NCBI GenBank assembly: GCA_014860665.1
Contig: JACZJI010000010.1
Coordinates: forward strand, 27,653 to 91,652
Source of the DNA: Bacteroidales bacterium
Lineage (GTDB): Bacteria > Bacteroidota > Bacteroidia > Bacteroidales > F082
DNA: 64,000 bases
Direction of reading: 5' to 3'
Below are positions 1 through 9,558 of the stretch, in pieces. Under the pieces are notes generated by a model. It was given only the letters and a program-made list of their open reading frames with translations, made no database searches and was not told where the DNA came from. Both the position numbers and the translations under genes were made by a program. The first letter of the stretch is position 1, and each line of letters opens with the position of its first letter.

Positions 1-389
1 GCAAAAATCATATCATTTTTGTCAATGCTTTCAACCATCTTCTTTTGATTGAACGATTGGGCTTTTACCAGTTTTCCATGTCTTCCGTAAACCAGAACTT
101 CGTCGTTTGTGGAAGTGTGATCTACAAGCGGGTTCTCTTCCTGTTTCATGATTTGGTTAACCACTTCTTCAGAGATCTTACCAAAGCGGTCAAAATAAAC
201 CTGAAGTAAATCAAAACGTTTTTCAAAAATCTCGATGTCTTCAGGGCTTCCCATGAGCTTCATCAGGTTACCCCGCGCAATGATTTTCAGTTTCGGAAAG
301 ATGGATTTAATTTGGTTCAGATATCTGTCTCCGGGCCCAAAAAATTCAACCAGGTTCTCGATATCTAACTGAAATGTGCTTTCGCCCAT
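1..389 (-). CDS. phoH: PhoH family protein, N-terminal part (truncated by window edge)
   Basis: Reverse-strand reading MGESTFQLDIENLVEFFGPGDRYLNQIK...VYGRHGKLVKAQSFNQKKMVESIDKNDMIFA matches the PhoH N-terminus leading to the P-loop; start ATG at 389. Confidence 0.85.
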   Translation of the reverse strand, partial: MGESTFQLDIENLVEFFGPGDRYLNQIKSIFPKLKIIARGNLMKLMGSPEDIEIFEKRFDLLQVYFDRFGKISEEVVNQIMKQEENPLVDHTSTNDEVLVYGRHGKLVKAQSFNQKKMVESIDKNDMIF

Positions 390-522
390 AAATTTGAAAG
401 TGCTGCGATCGTGTTTGCGTTGTCAAAATTATTAAAAATTGAGCCACGGGAGATTTAATTTGTGTAATTTTGAGAACAATAATTTTAGCACAGGTTTAAA
501 TCCAACAAACGACCAGAACTTC

Positions 523-1332
523 ATGGCAATAATTACGTTAACTTCAGACTGGGGCGATTCTGATTATTATACTGCTGCAGTTAAAGGGCGTATTCTTCAG
601 GAATTGCCAGATGTGGTTATTGTGGATATAACGCATCATATTCCTCCGTTTGATTCTACAAGGGCTGCCTATATTCTCAGGAATGCATATCGTAATTTCC
701 CAAAGGGAAGTGTTCACATTATTGGATTGAATACAGAAGAAACCATTGAAAATCCGCATTTGGTTGTGCAGTACGATGGTCATTATTTCATTGGAGCTGA
801 TGATGGAATCTTCTCCCTCATTTTTGAAAAGGAGTATGAAAAAGCTGTAATTTTAGAAATTCCTCAGGAAAACGGTATTTTTTCATTTTCAACCCGCGAC
901 CGGTTTGCTAAAGCTGCTATTATGCTTAGTCAGGGGACAGCTATCGAAGAGTTGGGAGAAGCTCATAGTTCGCTTATCCAGAAAATTTCGTTTGAGCCAA
1001 CTTCAAACAAACAAGGCATACGTGGTATGATTATTCACGTTGATCCCTATGAAAATCTAATTACCAATATTTCTAAGAAGCTGTTTGAGGATGTAATCGG
1101 AACTAAATCTTTTCAACTGAACATTAAAAGATATACCTGTAAAAAAATCAGTGAAAGCTACTCCGATGTGGGTGAGGGCGAATTACTCTGTTTATTCGGA
1201 AGCAATAATCTGCTTCAGATTTCATTAAATCGTGCCAATGCAGCATCATTACTTGGGGTAACCCTCAAGGATTCGGTACATGTGGTGCTGGTTCCGGAAA
1301 AAGAAGGACAGGATCGCCCTTCACTTTTCTAA
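523..1332 (+). CDS. SAM hydroxide adenosyltransferase (SAM-dependent chlorinase/fluorinase, DUF62 family)
   Basis: ITLTSDWGDSDYYTAAVKGRI, DITHHIPPFD and VHIIGLNTE motifs; ORF track starts at 439 but ATG 523 is the family-like start. Confidence 0.85.
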   Translation: MAIITLTSDWGDSDYYTAAVKGRILQELPDVVIVDITHHIPPFDSTRAAYILRNAYRNFPKGSVHIIGLNTEETIENPHLVVQYDGHYFIGADDGIFSLIFEKEYEKAVILEIPQENGIFSFSTRDRFAKAAIMLSQGTAIEELGEAHSSLIQKISFEPTSNKQGIRGMIIHVDPYENLITNISKKLFEDVIGTKSFQLNIKRYTCKKISESYSDVGEGELLCLFGSNNLLQISLNRANAASLLGVTLKDSVHVVLVPEKEGQDRPSLF

Positions 1333-1913
1333 GCTTTTTGTAACTGAGTTTTAAGATAGAATTCTGTCTTACTATAGAGATAAAAGACTCCCCTTCCAAC
1401 CAGATAGCCGAAAATAGCTCCGCCTAGCACGTCGCCGGGGTAATGAACACCCACGTAAACACGGCTGTAAATGATTGATAGCGCCCAAATCCATAACGTC
1501 CAGTGCAGCCATTTGTATTTGTTTTTGAAAAACCAAGTCAGGAACGCCAAAGTTGAAAAGCTATTGGAGGCATGTGAAGAAACAAATCCATACAATCCGC
1601 CCCGATATCCGTGTACAAGATGTATCATGCCTGCCAGTTCTGGCTGATGGGTAGGTCGCAGCCGATGGAAAACATCTTTGAAAAGATGTACAGAACCCTG
1701 ATCGGTACAGGTGATAGCCAAGGCAACAAAAACCAACGTGAGAAATCCCCACCACTTGTTTTCCCTGAAGATCAAAAAGATGATCAGAGCATAAAGAGGA
1801 GCCCACGAAAATTTAGCACTGATGAACCACATCAGTGAGTCGAAGAAAGGTGAATGATGACCGTTTACAAACAGTAAAATTTCGGTATCAAGGTGTATAA
1901 GTGAATGTAACAA
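1329..1913 (-). CDS. Phosphatase PAP2 family membrane protein
   Basis: KDVFHRLRPTHQP...SSHASNSFS...SRVYVGVHYPGDVLGG phosphatase signature, multiple TM segments. Confidence 0.9.
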   Translation of the reverse strand: MLHSLIHLDTEILLFVNGHHSPFFDSLMWFISAKFSWAPLYALIIFLIFRENKWWGFLTLVFVALAITCTDQGSVHLFKDVFHRLRPTHQPELAGMIHLVHGYRGGLYGFVSSHASNSFSTLAFLTWFFKNKYKWLHWTLWIWALSIIYSRVYVGVHYPGDVLGGAIFGYLVGRGVFYLYSKTEFYLKTQLQKA

Positions 1914-1918
1914 AGTTG

Positions 1919-2578
1919 CTATTTTTTGTGTTTATCTTTTTTTGATTTATTATCCGGAGCATTCATAGCTTGCTCCAGCAGGTTGTAGTAAGAGTCTTCG
2001 TATGGGTTTCTTTTGATAAGGGTCTCCAGGAATGGTTGTGCTCTTTTGCCTTTTCCTTTCTCCAGGGCTTCTTTGGCTTTTTTCAGATAATAAGAGTCCG
2101 AATAACAAACATAGCCTGGGTCGTTGCCGGTATAAACAATAGCAGCAATTGTAGAATCGGTTTCGGTTCCTTTAAGTGTAAACTGTATAGGAATTGTAAA
2201 GCGGGTATAACGTTGATCCTGGCAAGGATTCCAATGGCCTCTTGTGGCGTTTAGGAATTTACTGACCTCTTTGTCTAATCCATTCCCCAGTGAGTTTTTT
2301 ATGCTGACGTTTGACAGTTCTCCGTTACAACTTACCTCGAATGAGGCAATCATAATACCTAAAATACAATTTTGCTGTGCCTGTTCAGGATAAGAAACTG
2401 TTTGGAAAAAAAGCTTTTCAAATCCATAGAATCCACCTACAAATCTGTAGTCTAATAATTTATGAATTTGATTTAGCCGGATAATATTAACGTTATCGCT
2501 ATTATTGTTGTCCTGGGCTGAAGCAACTCCAGATACAATCAAAAAGATCAGGCTTAACAGTAAAATTTTTTTGTTCAT
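1919..2578 (-). CDS. Secreted TonB C-terminal-domain-like protein
   Basis: Signal peptide MNKKILLLSLIFLIVSGVASA; YPEQAQQNCILGIMIASFEVSCNGELSNVSIKNSLG...IPIQFTLKG resembles the TonB C-terminal fold. Confidence 0.55.
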   Translation of the reverse strand: MNKKILLLSLIFLIVSGVASAQDNNNSDNVNIIRLNQIHKLLDYRFVGGFYGFEKLFFQTVSYPEQAQQNCILGIMIASFEVSCNGELSNVSIKNSLGNGLDKEVSKFLNATRGHWNPCQDQRYTRFTIPIQFTLKGTETDSTIAAIVYTGNDPGYVCYSDSYYLKKAKEALEKGKGKRAQPFLETLIKRNPYEDSYYNLLEQAMNAPDNKSKKDKHKK

Positions 2579-2734
2579 AACATTCCGGATTTTAAGCGCC
2601 ATAAAAATAGATAAATAAATGTTTCCTGAATCTTAAGGAAATCTGATATTTTTATCCTTCAACGCCCATCATCAAATGTTTCTGAACTTTTGTTTTGGGA
2701 ATCTTATTGTTAAGCCTGAATTATTAAAATGAAT

Positions 2735-3628
2735 TTATTTTTGGGCAACGGCTTCTAATGCGTCTTTAATTTGTCCGGGAGTCTTCATAATTTTCATGAA
2801 AGTTCCCATTGTAAGTTCCGGCCAATACAGAGCAAGTCGATATTTTCCAGGGAGGGCCGTTGCTTTGTTTCCCTGTAAAATTATCTCGTAAGGCATGGCT
2901 GCGATATGACTTTCGCCGATGATAGGCAGAAAGTGAGATTCTCCGGTGGAAGAATCCATAAGGCCGACACCAAAAACGGCTATTTTTTTGTCCGGAAACA
3001 CTTGTTCAAAAACCTGTTGTGTGTTCATTTTATGAGCAGCCAGATTATTACGGATGATGGTTAAACCCTCATCAAAGGAGGCATATGTTTCCAGATTGTC
3101 CGGATCTGTAAAATAGGGCATGAAAACTTTGTAGTGGTAGCCCGGCAAGTTATCTTTATTCACGCTTCCTCCAAAGGGTTCGAGCGTTCCCATTTTTGCA
3201 AAGATATTTTTCACATTCTCCGAAAGGGATGAAAGCTGATTTTCCTGACCGTTGAGCTGTTTCCCCCAATATGCCAGGAACATGTACTCAGGATTCAGAA
3301 AACTTAAAACGCTTTTACCGTTTTGGCTCATCACCGCAGCCTTTAATACGCTGGCCAATGCGCCCCTGTCTGGAAACTGGAGGCTCAATTCTTTCAATTC
3401 GTTACTGGTAAAGCAAATTACCAGTAATTTGTCATTGTTTCCTGGGTTATAGGTTCCGATAACATCATAGCCACCTGCTTTAAGCTGTTGTTCTACTTCC
3501 TGTCCGACCTGGGCAACGCCCTTATCAAATTCACCTACTTTGTAAAACGGCTGAAGGCCTTGTGCCAGAAGTGCCGGCATCCCTGCAAAAAGGAAAGCAA
3601 CGCACCATAAAATCAATTTTCTTTTCAT
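2735..3628 (-). CDS. Secreted protein of unknown function, possibly DUF302-like
   Basis: Signal peptide; long ORF with good coding character; DUF302-like resemblance by eye only. Confidence 0.45.
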   Translation of the reverse strand: MKRKLILWCVAFLFAGMPALLAQGLQPFYKVGEFDKGVAQVGQEVEQQLKAGGYDVIGTYNPGNNDKLLVICFTSNELKELSLQFPDRGALASVLKAAVMSQNGKSVLSFLNPEYMFLAYWGKQLNGQENQLSSLSENVKNIFAKMGTLEPFGGSVNKDNLPGYHYKVFMPYFTDPDNLETYASFDEGLTIIRNNLAAHKMNTQQVFEQVFPDKKIAVFGVGLMDSSTGESHFLPIIGESHIAAMPYEIILQGNKATALPGKYRLALYWPELTMGTFMKIMKTPGQIKDALEAVAQK

Positions 3629-3802
3629 GCTGTGTTATTTTGTTTATTAATTAACAAATGTAATACAGCTGTGAAAATATTCACGTATCTAGATATATTT
3701 TAGAATCTATTTAAATAAATCGAATTCCAGTGATTGAAAAGAATGTGGATACTCATAAGAGAGTGTTGTTCTTCTAAGAAGAGAAAGAGTGGTTTTCCCC
3801 AA

Positions 3803-4276
3803 TTAATTCTGGTCTTCAGCAAACCATTCTGCATAGGAAGTGACCGTCTCCCGTAACAGCATATATTTTAGTTGAATGTTTTCAGGAAGGCGTGATTTCA
3901 ATCTGGCTGCAAAATCAATCAGCATCATTTCGCTTGTAGGGTTGTATTCAGTGATAATGATTCGTTCGAATTGATTTTTTAACTCCTTTAGCAAAAAGTC
4001 GGGCATCTTTTCAGAAAGCACCAGTGTGTGGTCAAATTGGTTTACAATTTCCTCATTGACGATTTTTTTCAAATCGCCAAAGTCCATCACCATTCCAAGT
4101 TTCGGGTTGTTATCTTCGGTTATGGGAAGTCCGGAAACCGTTACTTTAAGTTCATAGGAATGTCCATGAATGTTTTTGCACAGGCCGTCGTAACCTTTGA
4201 GGGCATGGGCCATTTCAAACTTAAACTCTTTGGTAATCCTGATGATAGCTGATTCGTAAGAATTTTGTGGTTTCAT
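3803..4276 (-). CDS. queD: 6-pyruvoyl-tetrahydropterin synthase / 6-carboxytetrahydropterin synthase family
   Basis: FKFEMAHALKGYDGLCKNIHGHSYELKVTV and VMDFGDLKKIV...FDHTLVL motifs. Confidence 0.88.
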   Translation of the reverse strand: MKPQNSYESAIIRITKEFKFEMAHALKGYDGLCKNIHGHSYELKVTVSGLPITEDNNPKLGMVMDFGDLKKIVNEEIVNQFDHTLVLSEKMPDFLLKELKNQFERIIITEYNPTSEMMLIDFAARLKSRLPENIQLKYMLLRETVTSYAEWFAEDQN

Positions 4277-4294
4277 GAAATCTGCAATTTAACA

Positions 4295-4897
4295 TCAAAT
4301 AAAAAGAAAATAAAAAGAAAAAATGCTTAGCAAACCGCCACTGACCATATAAAGCAATGAAATTACCAGCATGGAATTCCTTTTGTTTTTGATAAATACA
4401 AAAGGAAGGGAGAATGAAAAAGAGAAAATACTCAGGTAGATCAAATCTTTTTTTAAATCGACCGGAAGAAAGTAGAACAAAATTCCAGCCAGAAAAGTGT
4501 TGATGGCTTGTGCAATAGATGGAAGAATAAACTGGTTTGTCTTTTCAAACAGATAAGTACGTCTTCCTTTACGGATTTCTAAAGCTTCCATAAATAGCCT
4601 TACTGCGATGATGAAAAATCCTACAAACAAAATAACGTGCCTGATGTTAGAAATCAGATACATAAATCGGGTTCCAAGTAAAACGCCTACCAGGAAAAAA
4701 AGTACTTGTGCCAGGATGAGGAAAAAAATGCTGGCAGCCACACTAAAGAAGTTCATTTTTGTATGATCTATACCCAAAGAAACCGGCATCACCTGAAAGG
4801 ATAAAAACAACAGAATAACAATGGATATGACTATCATAAAGACAATAATTTTGTGGGACAAAAATAGTAAAAATTCCGGGGAGGAATCTTCTTCCAT
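4295..4897 (-). CDS. Polytopic membrane protein, weakly MntP-like
   Basis: About six predicted TM stretches; weak resemblance to manganese efflux pump topology. Confidence 0.4.
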   Translation of the reverse strand: MEEDSSPEFLLFLSHKIIVFMIVISIVILLFLSFQVMPVSLGIDHTKMNFFSVAASIFFLILAQVLFFLVGVLLGTRFMYLISNIRHVILFVGFFIIAVRLFMEALEIRKGRRTYLFEKTNQFILPSIAQAINTFLAGILFYFLPVDLKKDLIYLSIFSFSFSLPFVFIKNKRNSMLVISLLYMVSGGLLSIFSFYFLFI

Positions 4898-4989
4898 TTT
4901 TGAGTAGTCAATTTATAAAGAAAGTATTTATCCTTTTCAAGAGAAGGGAAAGATCAAAATATACGATGAAGAAACTCTTTCAAAAACAA

Positions 4990-5382
4990 CTATTTTTTTG
5001 AATACAGGTAATAATTTATTTTCTCCAGTAGCTCTTCTTTTCTGATGGGTTTGGTAATATAATCATCGCAACCGGCTTTCAGAATGTTTTCTTTGTCGCT
5101 GGTAAGTGCAAATGCTGTCTGGGCAATAACGATATGGTCAGGATACTTGGCCTTAATTTTCTGTGTCGCTTCAATTCCGCTCATGCCTGCCATTTTAATG
5201 TCCATCAAAATCAGGTCAATTTCAGGATGAGTTTCGCAAAGATCAACAGCTTCCTGCCCGGACTGTGCATAAAGGACATTAATGTTTTCTTTTGTTAACA
5301 GGAATTTCAGAAAAAAGAAACTGGTTTCGTCATCTTCAGCAATAAGAACAGTTTTTTTCTGTTTATCCATACTGTTATCCAT
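4990..5382 (-). CDS. Stand-alone response regulator (receiver domain only)
   Basis: VLIAEDDETS...DLILMDIKMAGMSGIEATQKIK...AGCDDYITKPIRKEELL. Confidence 0.9.
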   Translation of the reverse strand: MDNSMDKQKKTVLIAEDDETSFFFLKFLLTKENINVLYAQSGQEAVDLCETHPEIDLILMDIKMAGMSGIEATQKIKAKYPDHIVIAQTAFALTSDKENILKAGCDDYITKPIRKEELLEKINYYLYSKK

Positions 5383-5641
5383 GGGAGTAGTTTTTATTTC
5401 AAGTCTTTAGGAAAATTAAAAAACCTTTTCCGGTAGTTGTTATCTTTTCACCGATTTTTATGGTTTCTGACATCAAAAGTATAAAAATATAATCCACCGT
5501 TAGATTAATTAATGATATTTGGTCTTAATTTATTTATAACTAACTCTTTTTGTGAAATTAATGAAATGTCAGGACTGGAAGAACAGCGATTATGTGACGA
5601 ATCTAACAAAAACGGCACAAGCCTCTTCCGACGTTTTTATA

Positions 5642-5649
5642 TACTTTTG
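5642..5649 (+). promoter_or_regulatory. Bacteroidota -7 element (TACTTTTG) upstream of the Ni/Co transporter
   Basis: Match to TAnnTTTG, about 45 bp upstream of ATG 5695. Confidence 0.5.
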
Positions 5650-5694
5650 ATGCTCTGAATTACTCAGATTGCAAAGATTTAATAAACCCAAGCC

Positions 5695-6699
5695 ATGGAT
5701 GTTATAAAAAAGAGATCTTATTATCTGATTATTTTTCTGATTTTGTTCAACATCATATCCTGGCTTTTTCTGATGGGGATTTCCAAATTTTCTCTGCCGC
5801 TACTCAGTTTAGGCTCCCTGGCTTATTTTTTCGGAATGCGTCATGCGTTTGATGCCGACCATATTGCGGCCATCGATAATGTGACCAGAAAACTAAGACA
5901 AGACGGGAAAAAGCCTGTTTCTGTAGGAATGTTTTTTTCTTTAGGGCATTCAACCGTGGTTTTATTGCTGTCGTTGGCCATCATTATAGCATTCAGAAAA
6001 TTTTCCACTCACATCCATGTTTTGGAAAGCCTTGGTGGTATTATGGGTACTGTGATATCAGCAAGCTTCCTCACTTTGATAGGTCTCATTAACTTTTTTA
6101 TTCTTAAGAATCTTTACCGCCTGTTTAAAACATATAAACACGGTAATGAAGCTCAGCACAAGATAGAGAAGCTGTCTGACGAACTTCTGAACAAAAGAGG
6201 ACTGATGAGCCGCTTTTTCAGGTTTGCTTATCGTTCCATTGACAGAAGTTACAAGATGTATCCGCTGGGGTTTTTGTTCGGGCTTGGCTTCGACACCGCT
6301 ACAGAAGTGGCGGTGCTGGGTATTTCAGCTACAGTGGCAAAAAATTCCCAGCTGCCCATTTGGGGTATTTTAGCTTTTCCGATTTTGTTTGCAGCAGGGA
6401 TGAGCCTGATGGATTCGCTGGATGGATTGATTATGATGAAAATTTACGACTGGGCTATGATGGATGCTGTCCGGAAAGTGTTTTTCAACATGGTGATTAC
6501 AGGAACCAGTGTTTTTGTCGCACTTGCCATTGGAACCATCGAATGGATACAGGTTGTAGCAACAGAGGTGAAAACCAGTAATCCTTTCTTTAATTTTCTG
6601 AATAATCTGGATTTTAGTGTTCTCGGAGTCGGAGTGGTTTTTATTATGCTGGTAAGCTGGCTCAGCGCTTTTATTTATTACAGAAAAGTGCTTTCATAA
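5695..6699 (+). CDS. HoxN/HupN/NixA family nickel/cobalt transporter
   Basis: RHAFDADHIAAIDN and LGFDTATEVAVLG signature motifs. Confidence 0.9.
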   Translation: MDVIKKRSYYLIIFLILFNIISWLFLMGISKFSLPLLSLGSLAYFFGMRHAFDADHIAAIDNVTRKLRQDGKKPVSVGMFFSLGHSTVVLLLSLAIIIAFRKFSTHIHVLESLGGIMGTVISASFLTLIGLINFFILKNLYRLFKTYKHGNEAQHKIEKLSDELLNKRGLMSRFFRFAYRSIDRSYKMYPLGFLFGLGFDTATEVAVLGISATVAKNSQLPIWGILAFPILFAAGMSLMDSLDGLIMMKIYDWAMMDAVRKVFFNMVITGTSVFVALAIGTIEWIQVVATEVKTSNPFFNFLNNLDFSVLGVGVVFIMLVSWLSAFIYYRKVLS

Positions 6700-6816
6700 C
6701 GCATAAATCAAACATTAGATTGAGATAATTCTTTCCCTGAAGCCTTAGGTAAAAACGCTTTTTACTTCAAAAGCAATTTTGAGATTATCTTTGTTTCCTT
6801 ACTCAAACCTGATTTA

Positions 6817-6850
6817 CTACTGGTAAATTTTTTAAAAGCTTTACCAGTAG
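6817..6850. promoter_or_regulatory. 11-bp perfect inverted repeat CTACTGGTAAA-N12-TTTACCAGTAG
   Basis: Read directly; no T-run on either side, so more operator-like than terminator-like. Confidence 0.5.
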
Positions 6851-6901
6851 TTGAATTGGAAAATTAAGGAATGTTAAAAAGATCAGAATTTCTTAAAGTG
6901 A

Positions 6902-6959
6902 TTAGTTGTCGGGTAAACTAAATTTCATTTATTTTGCGCTTTAGTTGTGAGGTAAACTA
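6902..6959. promoter_or_regulatory. Two direct copies of TTAGTTGT(c/g)(g/a)GGTAAACTA, each containing a TAGTT-N8-AACTA dyad; candidate operators for the RND operon
   Basis: ttagttgtcgggtaaactaa at 6902-6921 and ttagttgtgaggtaaactat at 6940-6959, bracketing an AT-rich promoter-like stretch. Confidence 0.55.
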
Positions 6960-6978
6960 TTTATGAGATAACCCCGCC

Positions 6979-8352
6979 ATGTTGAAAAACAATAAAATGA
7001 ATTCAATGCTATCTAAAAATTCAAAACAGAATAAATTCTTAAGCTTTTTATTGGTTTGTTCTTTTTTGGTTACCGGATTTTCGGGTACTTTGTTAGCCCA
7101 GGAAAATCAGGCATCGCATAAGTTCGATCTAAATGATTGTATTCATTATGCTTTGCAAAATCAGGCCAGTGTAAAGAACCAGCTGCTTTCTGAAAAAATA
7201 AGCCGCGAAAGTGTAAGAGAAGCTTACAGCAAGTTGTTGCCGCAGGTTACTGCAGGAGCCAAATACCAATATACCATCAAAAGGCAGGTTTCCTATATAG
7301 GAGGAAATCCTGTGTTTTTTGGAGTTCCACAACAGTTTCAGGGTTATGTTGACATTAACCAGACACTGTTTGATCCTTCCGTTTTGGGAAGTACTACCGC
7401 AGCCCACCTGGCAGAAAATATGTCCAAAGAAAATACTCAGCTATCCAAGATAAATCTCGTATCAAATGTCATGAAGGCTTATTACGGAGTGCTGGTGTTT
7501 CGTGAACAGCTACGGTTGCTGAGTGCAAATATTGTCCGTGATACCAAATCTTTGTCCGATACCAAATATCAATTTAAAAATGGCCTGGCACAGAAGGTTG
7601 ATGTGGACAGGATCCAGGTTTTGGTAAACAATGATATTACTGCAAAAAACAACGCCCTGAGGAATCTTAAGACACTGAGGCAGACATTAAAGTACCATAT
7701 GGGGATGCCGATTGAAGATTCATTAACGGTGACCGGTAGTATCAACGATTCTTTGCTTTCGGCTGTGTTGCCTGAACAGGATACTACATTTTATAAAAAT
7801 CGGGTTGAGTATAGACAGGCCAATACAGAACTCAAGGCTAGCAAGCTGTTGAAAAATAATGCAATTCGGAGTTATTTCCCGACATTGTCTGCTTTTTACA
7901 GTCTGACTGCACCTTTCAACGGACAGACCTTTCCTACTTTGTTTGACGGGAAAATGTATCCAACGTCTTATGTAGGACTTCAGCTGACGATTCCTGTCTT
8001 TTCAGGGTTAACCAAGCATTTTCAGTACCAGGCAGCCAAGATGAACATAGAGATTTCCCAAAACAGTATGAAAGACCTGAAAAACAGTATCAAACTCGAG
8101 TATGGAAATTATTACAGACAATATTTGTCTGATATGGAAAATCTCAAAACACAAAAGGAAAATACAAAACTGGCACAGCTTAATTACGATAATCTGAAAT
8201 ATCAATACGATAATGGTGTTCAACCCCTGATAGAAGTTCTGAATGCAGAAACAACACTGCTGCAGGCACAGGAGAACTACATTAACTCATTGTATCAGGC
8301 TTTGGTAGACAAAGTGGATCTGGATAGAAGCCTCGGAAAAATTAAATATTAA
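6979..8352 (+). CDS. TolC family outer membrane efflux protein
   Basis: Signal sequence and TolC repeat features (FDLNDCIHYALQNQASVKNQ, LIEVLNAETTLLQAQENYINSLYQ). Confidence 0.9.
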   Translation: MLKNNKMNSMLSKNSKQNKFLSFLLVCSFLVTGFSGTLLAQENQASHKFDLNDCIHYALQNQASVKNQLLSEKISRESVREAYSKLLPQVTAGAKYQYTIKRQVSYIGGNPVFFGVPQQFQGYVDINQTLFDPSVLGSTTAAHLAENMSKENTQLSKINLVSNVMKAYYGVLVFREQLRLLSANIVRDTKSLSDTKYQFKNGLAQKVDVDRIQVLVNNDITAKNNALRNLKTLRQTLKYHMGMPIEDSLTVTGSINDSLLSAVLPEQDTTFYKNRVEYRQANTELKASKLLKNNAIRSYFPTLSAFYSLTAPFNGQTFPTLFDGKMYPTSYVGLQLTIPVFSGLTKHFQYQAAKMNIEISQNSMKDLKNSIKLEYGNYYRQYLSDMENLKTQKENTKLAQLNYDNLKYQYDNGVQPLIEVLNAETTLLQAQENYINSLYQALVDKVDLDRSLGKIKY

Positions 8353-8375
8353 AGAACAGTTTAATAGAATCAATT

Positions 8376-9527
8376 ATGAAAAAGATTCAAACAAGAATAT
8401 CAGTTATTTTAACCTCTGTAGTGATTCTTTCGTTCCTGCTGGTATCCTGCGGGACTAAAAATAAAAGATCTGGTGGCGCGCGGGTTACAACTGTAGTAAC
8501 CACAACAGTTGAAAATGAGATTGCTCCCATACACAATGAGTATGCTGCTACATTAGTAGCCAACAGGCAAATCACCATGCATTCTGAGGTGAGTGGGCGT
8601 GTGGAAGACATTCTGTTTAAGGAGGGCGGCCAGGTAAAGAAGGATCAACCGCTTTATACGATTAATAAAAGTTTATATCAGGCCGCTTACGATCAGGCCG
8701 CAGCTCAACTGAATATTGCTGAAACAAATTGGGCTACTGACACCACCGATGCCCGTCGTTATAAGAATTTATGGTCACATAATGCTGTGGATAAAATCCA
8801 ACTCGATCATGCCATTGCCCAGGTGAATGTGGCAAAGGCTTCTGTTATTGCTGCCAAAGCCAATCTGGAAAGTGCCAGGACAAACCTGAATCATGCTACT
8901 GTAAAAGCTCCTTTCTCAGGCGCTACTGATGTTTCAAAAGTTCGCCTTGGTGATGTTGTGGTAGGCTATCAGACTCCTCTGGTCACTATTGTAGATAACA
9001 GCAATATGAATGCCGATTTCTTTATTTCGGAAAACGACTATGTGCAACTTGGTTCCACCGATAAAAGCATCAAAGAGAAACTCTCACATTTCCACCTGGT
9101 ACTTCCGGATGGGACAATGTATCCTTATAAAGGTGAGTTGTATGCTGTTGACAACAGAGTAGATCCCACTACCGGAACATTGACGGTGCGTTTGAAATTT
9201 CCAAATCCCGGTAATCTTCTTAAATCAGGGATGAACTGCGTGGTACGTTCCACACAAAACACCTCTGCAAAAGTGATGGTAATTCCGCAAAAGGCTATTC
9301 AGCAGCTTTTGAATGAATATTTTGTTTACACCGTCAACGATCAGGGAGTTGTATCACAGAAAAAAGTAGAGCTCGGACAAGTTTCTGGAAATATGCAGAT
9401 CATAAAAGGTGGTTTGCAACCAGGTGAAAAAATTATTGTTGAAGGAATAGAATCTGTCAGACCGGGCGAAAAAGTTAAAACAGTTCCTATGGAAAGCGGA
9501 ATGTCCAACCAGTCCAGTCCTGAGTAA
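8376..9527 (+). CDS. RND efflux periplasmic adaptor subunit (lipoprotein)
   Basis: Lipobox LLVSCG; barrel-sandwich/HlyD motifs SGRVEDILFKEGGQVKKDQPLY, ATVKAPFSGATDVSKVRLGDVV. Confidence 0.92.
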   Translation: MKKIQTRISVILTSVVILSFLLVSCGTKNKRSGGARVTTVVTTTVENEIAPIHNEYAATLVANRQITMHSEVSGRVEDILFKEGGQVKKDQPLYTINKSLYQAAYDQAAAQLNIAETNWATDTTDARRYKNLWSHNAVDKIQLDHAIAQVNVAKASVIAAKANLESARTNLNHATVKAPFSGATDVSKVRLGDVVVGYQTPLVTIVDNSNMNADFFISENDYVQLGSTDKSIKEKLSHFHLVLPDGTMYPYKGELYAVDNRVDPTTGTLTVRLKFPNPGNLLKSGMNCVVRSTQNTSAKVMVIPQKAIQQLLNEYFVYTVNDQGVVSQKKVELGQVSGNMQIIKGGLQPGEKIIVEGIESVRPGEKVKTVPMESGMSNQSSPE

Positions 9528-9558
9528 AAAGATTCATACTTATTAAAAACCGGAACAC

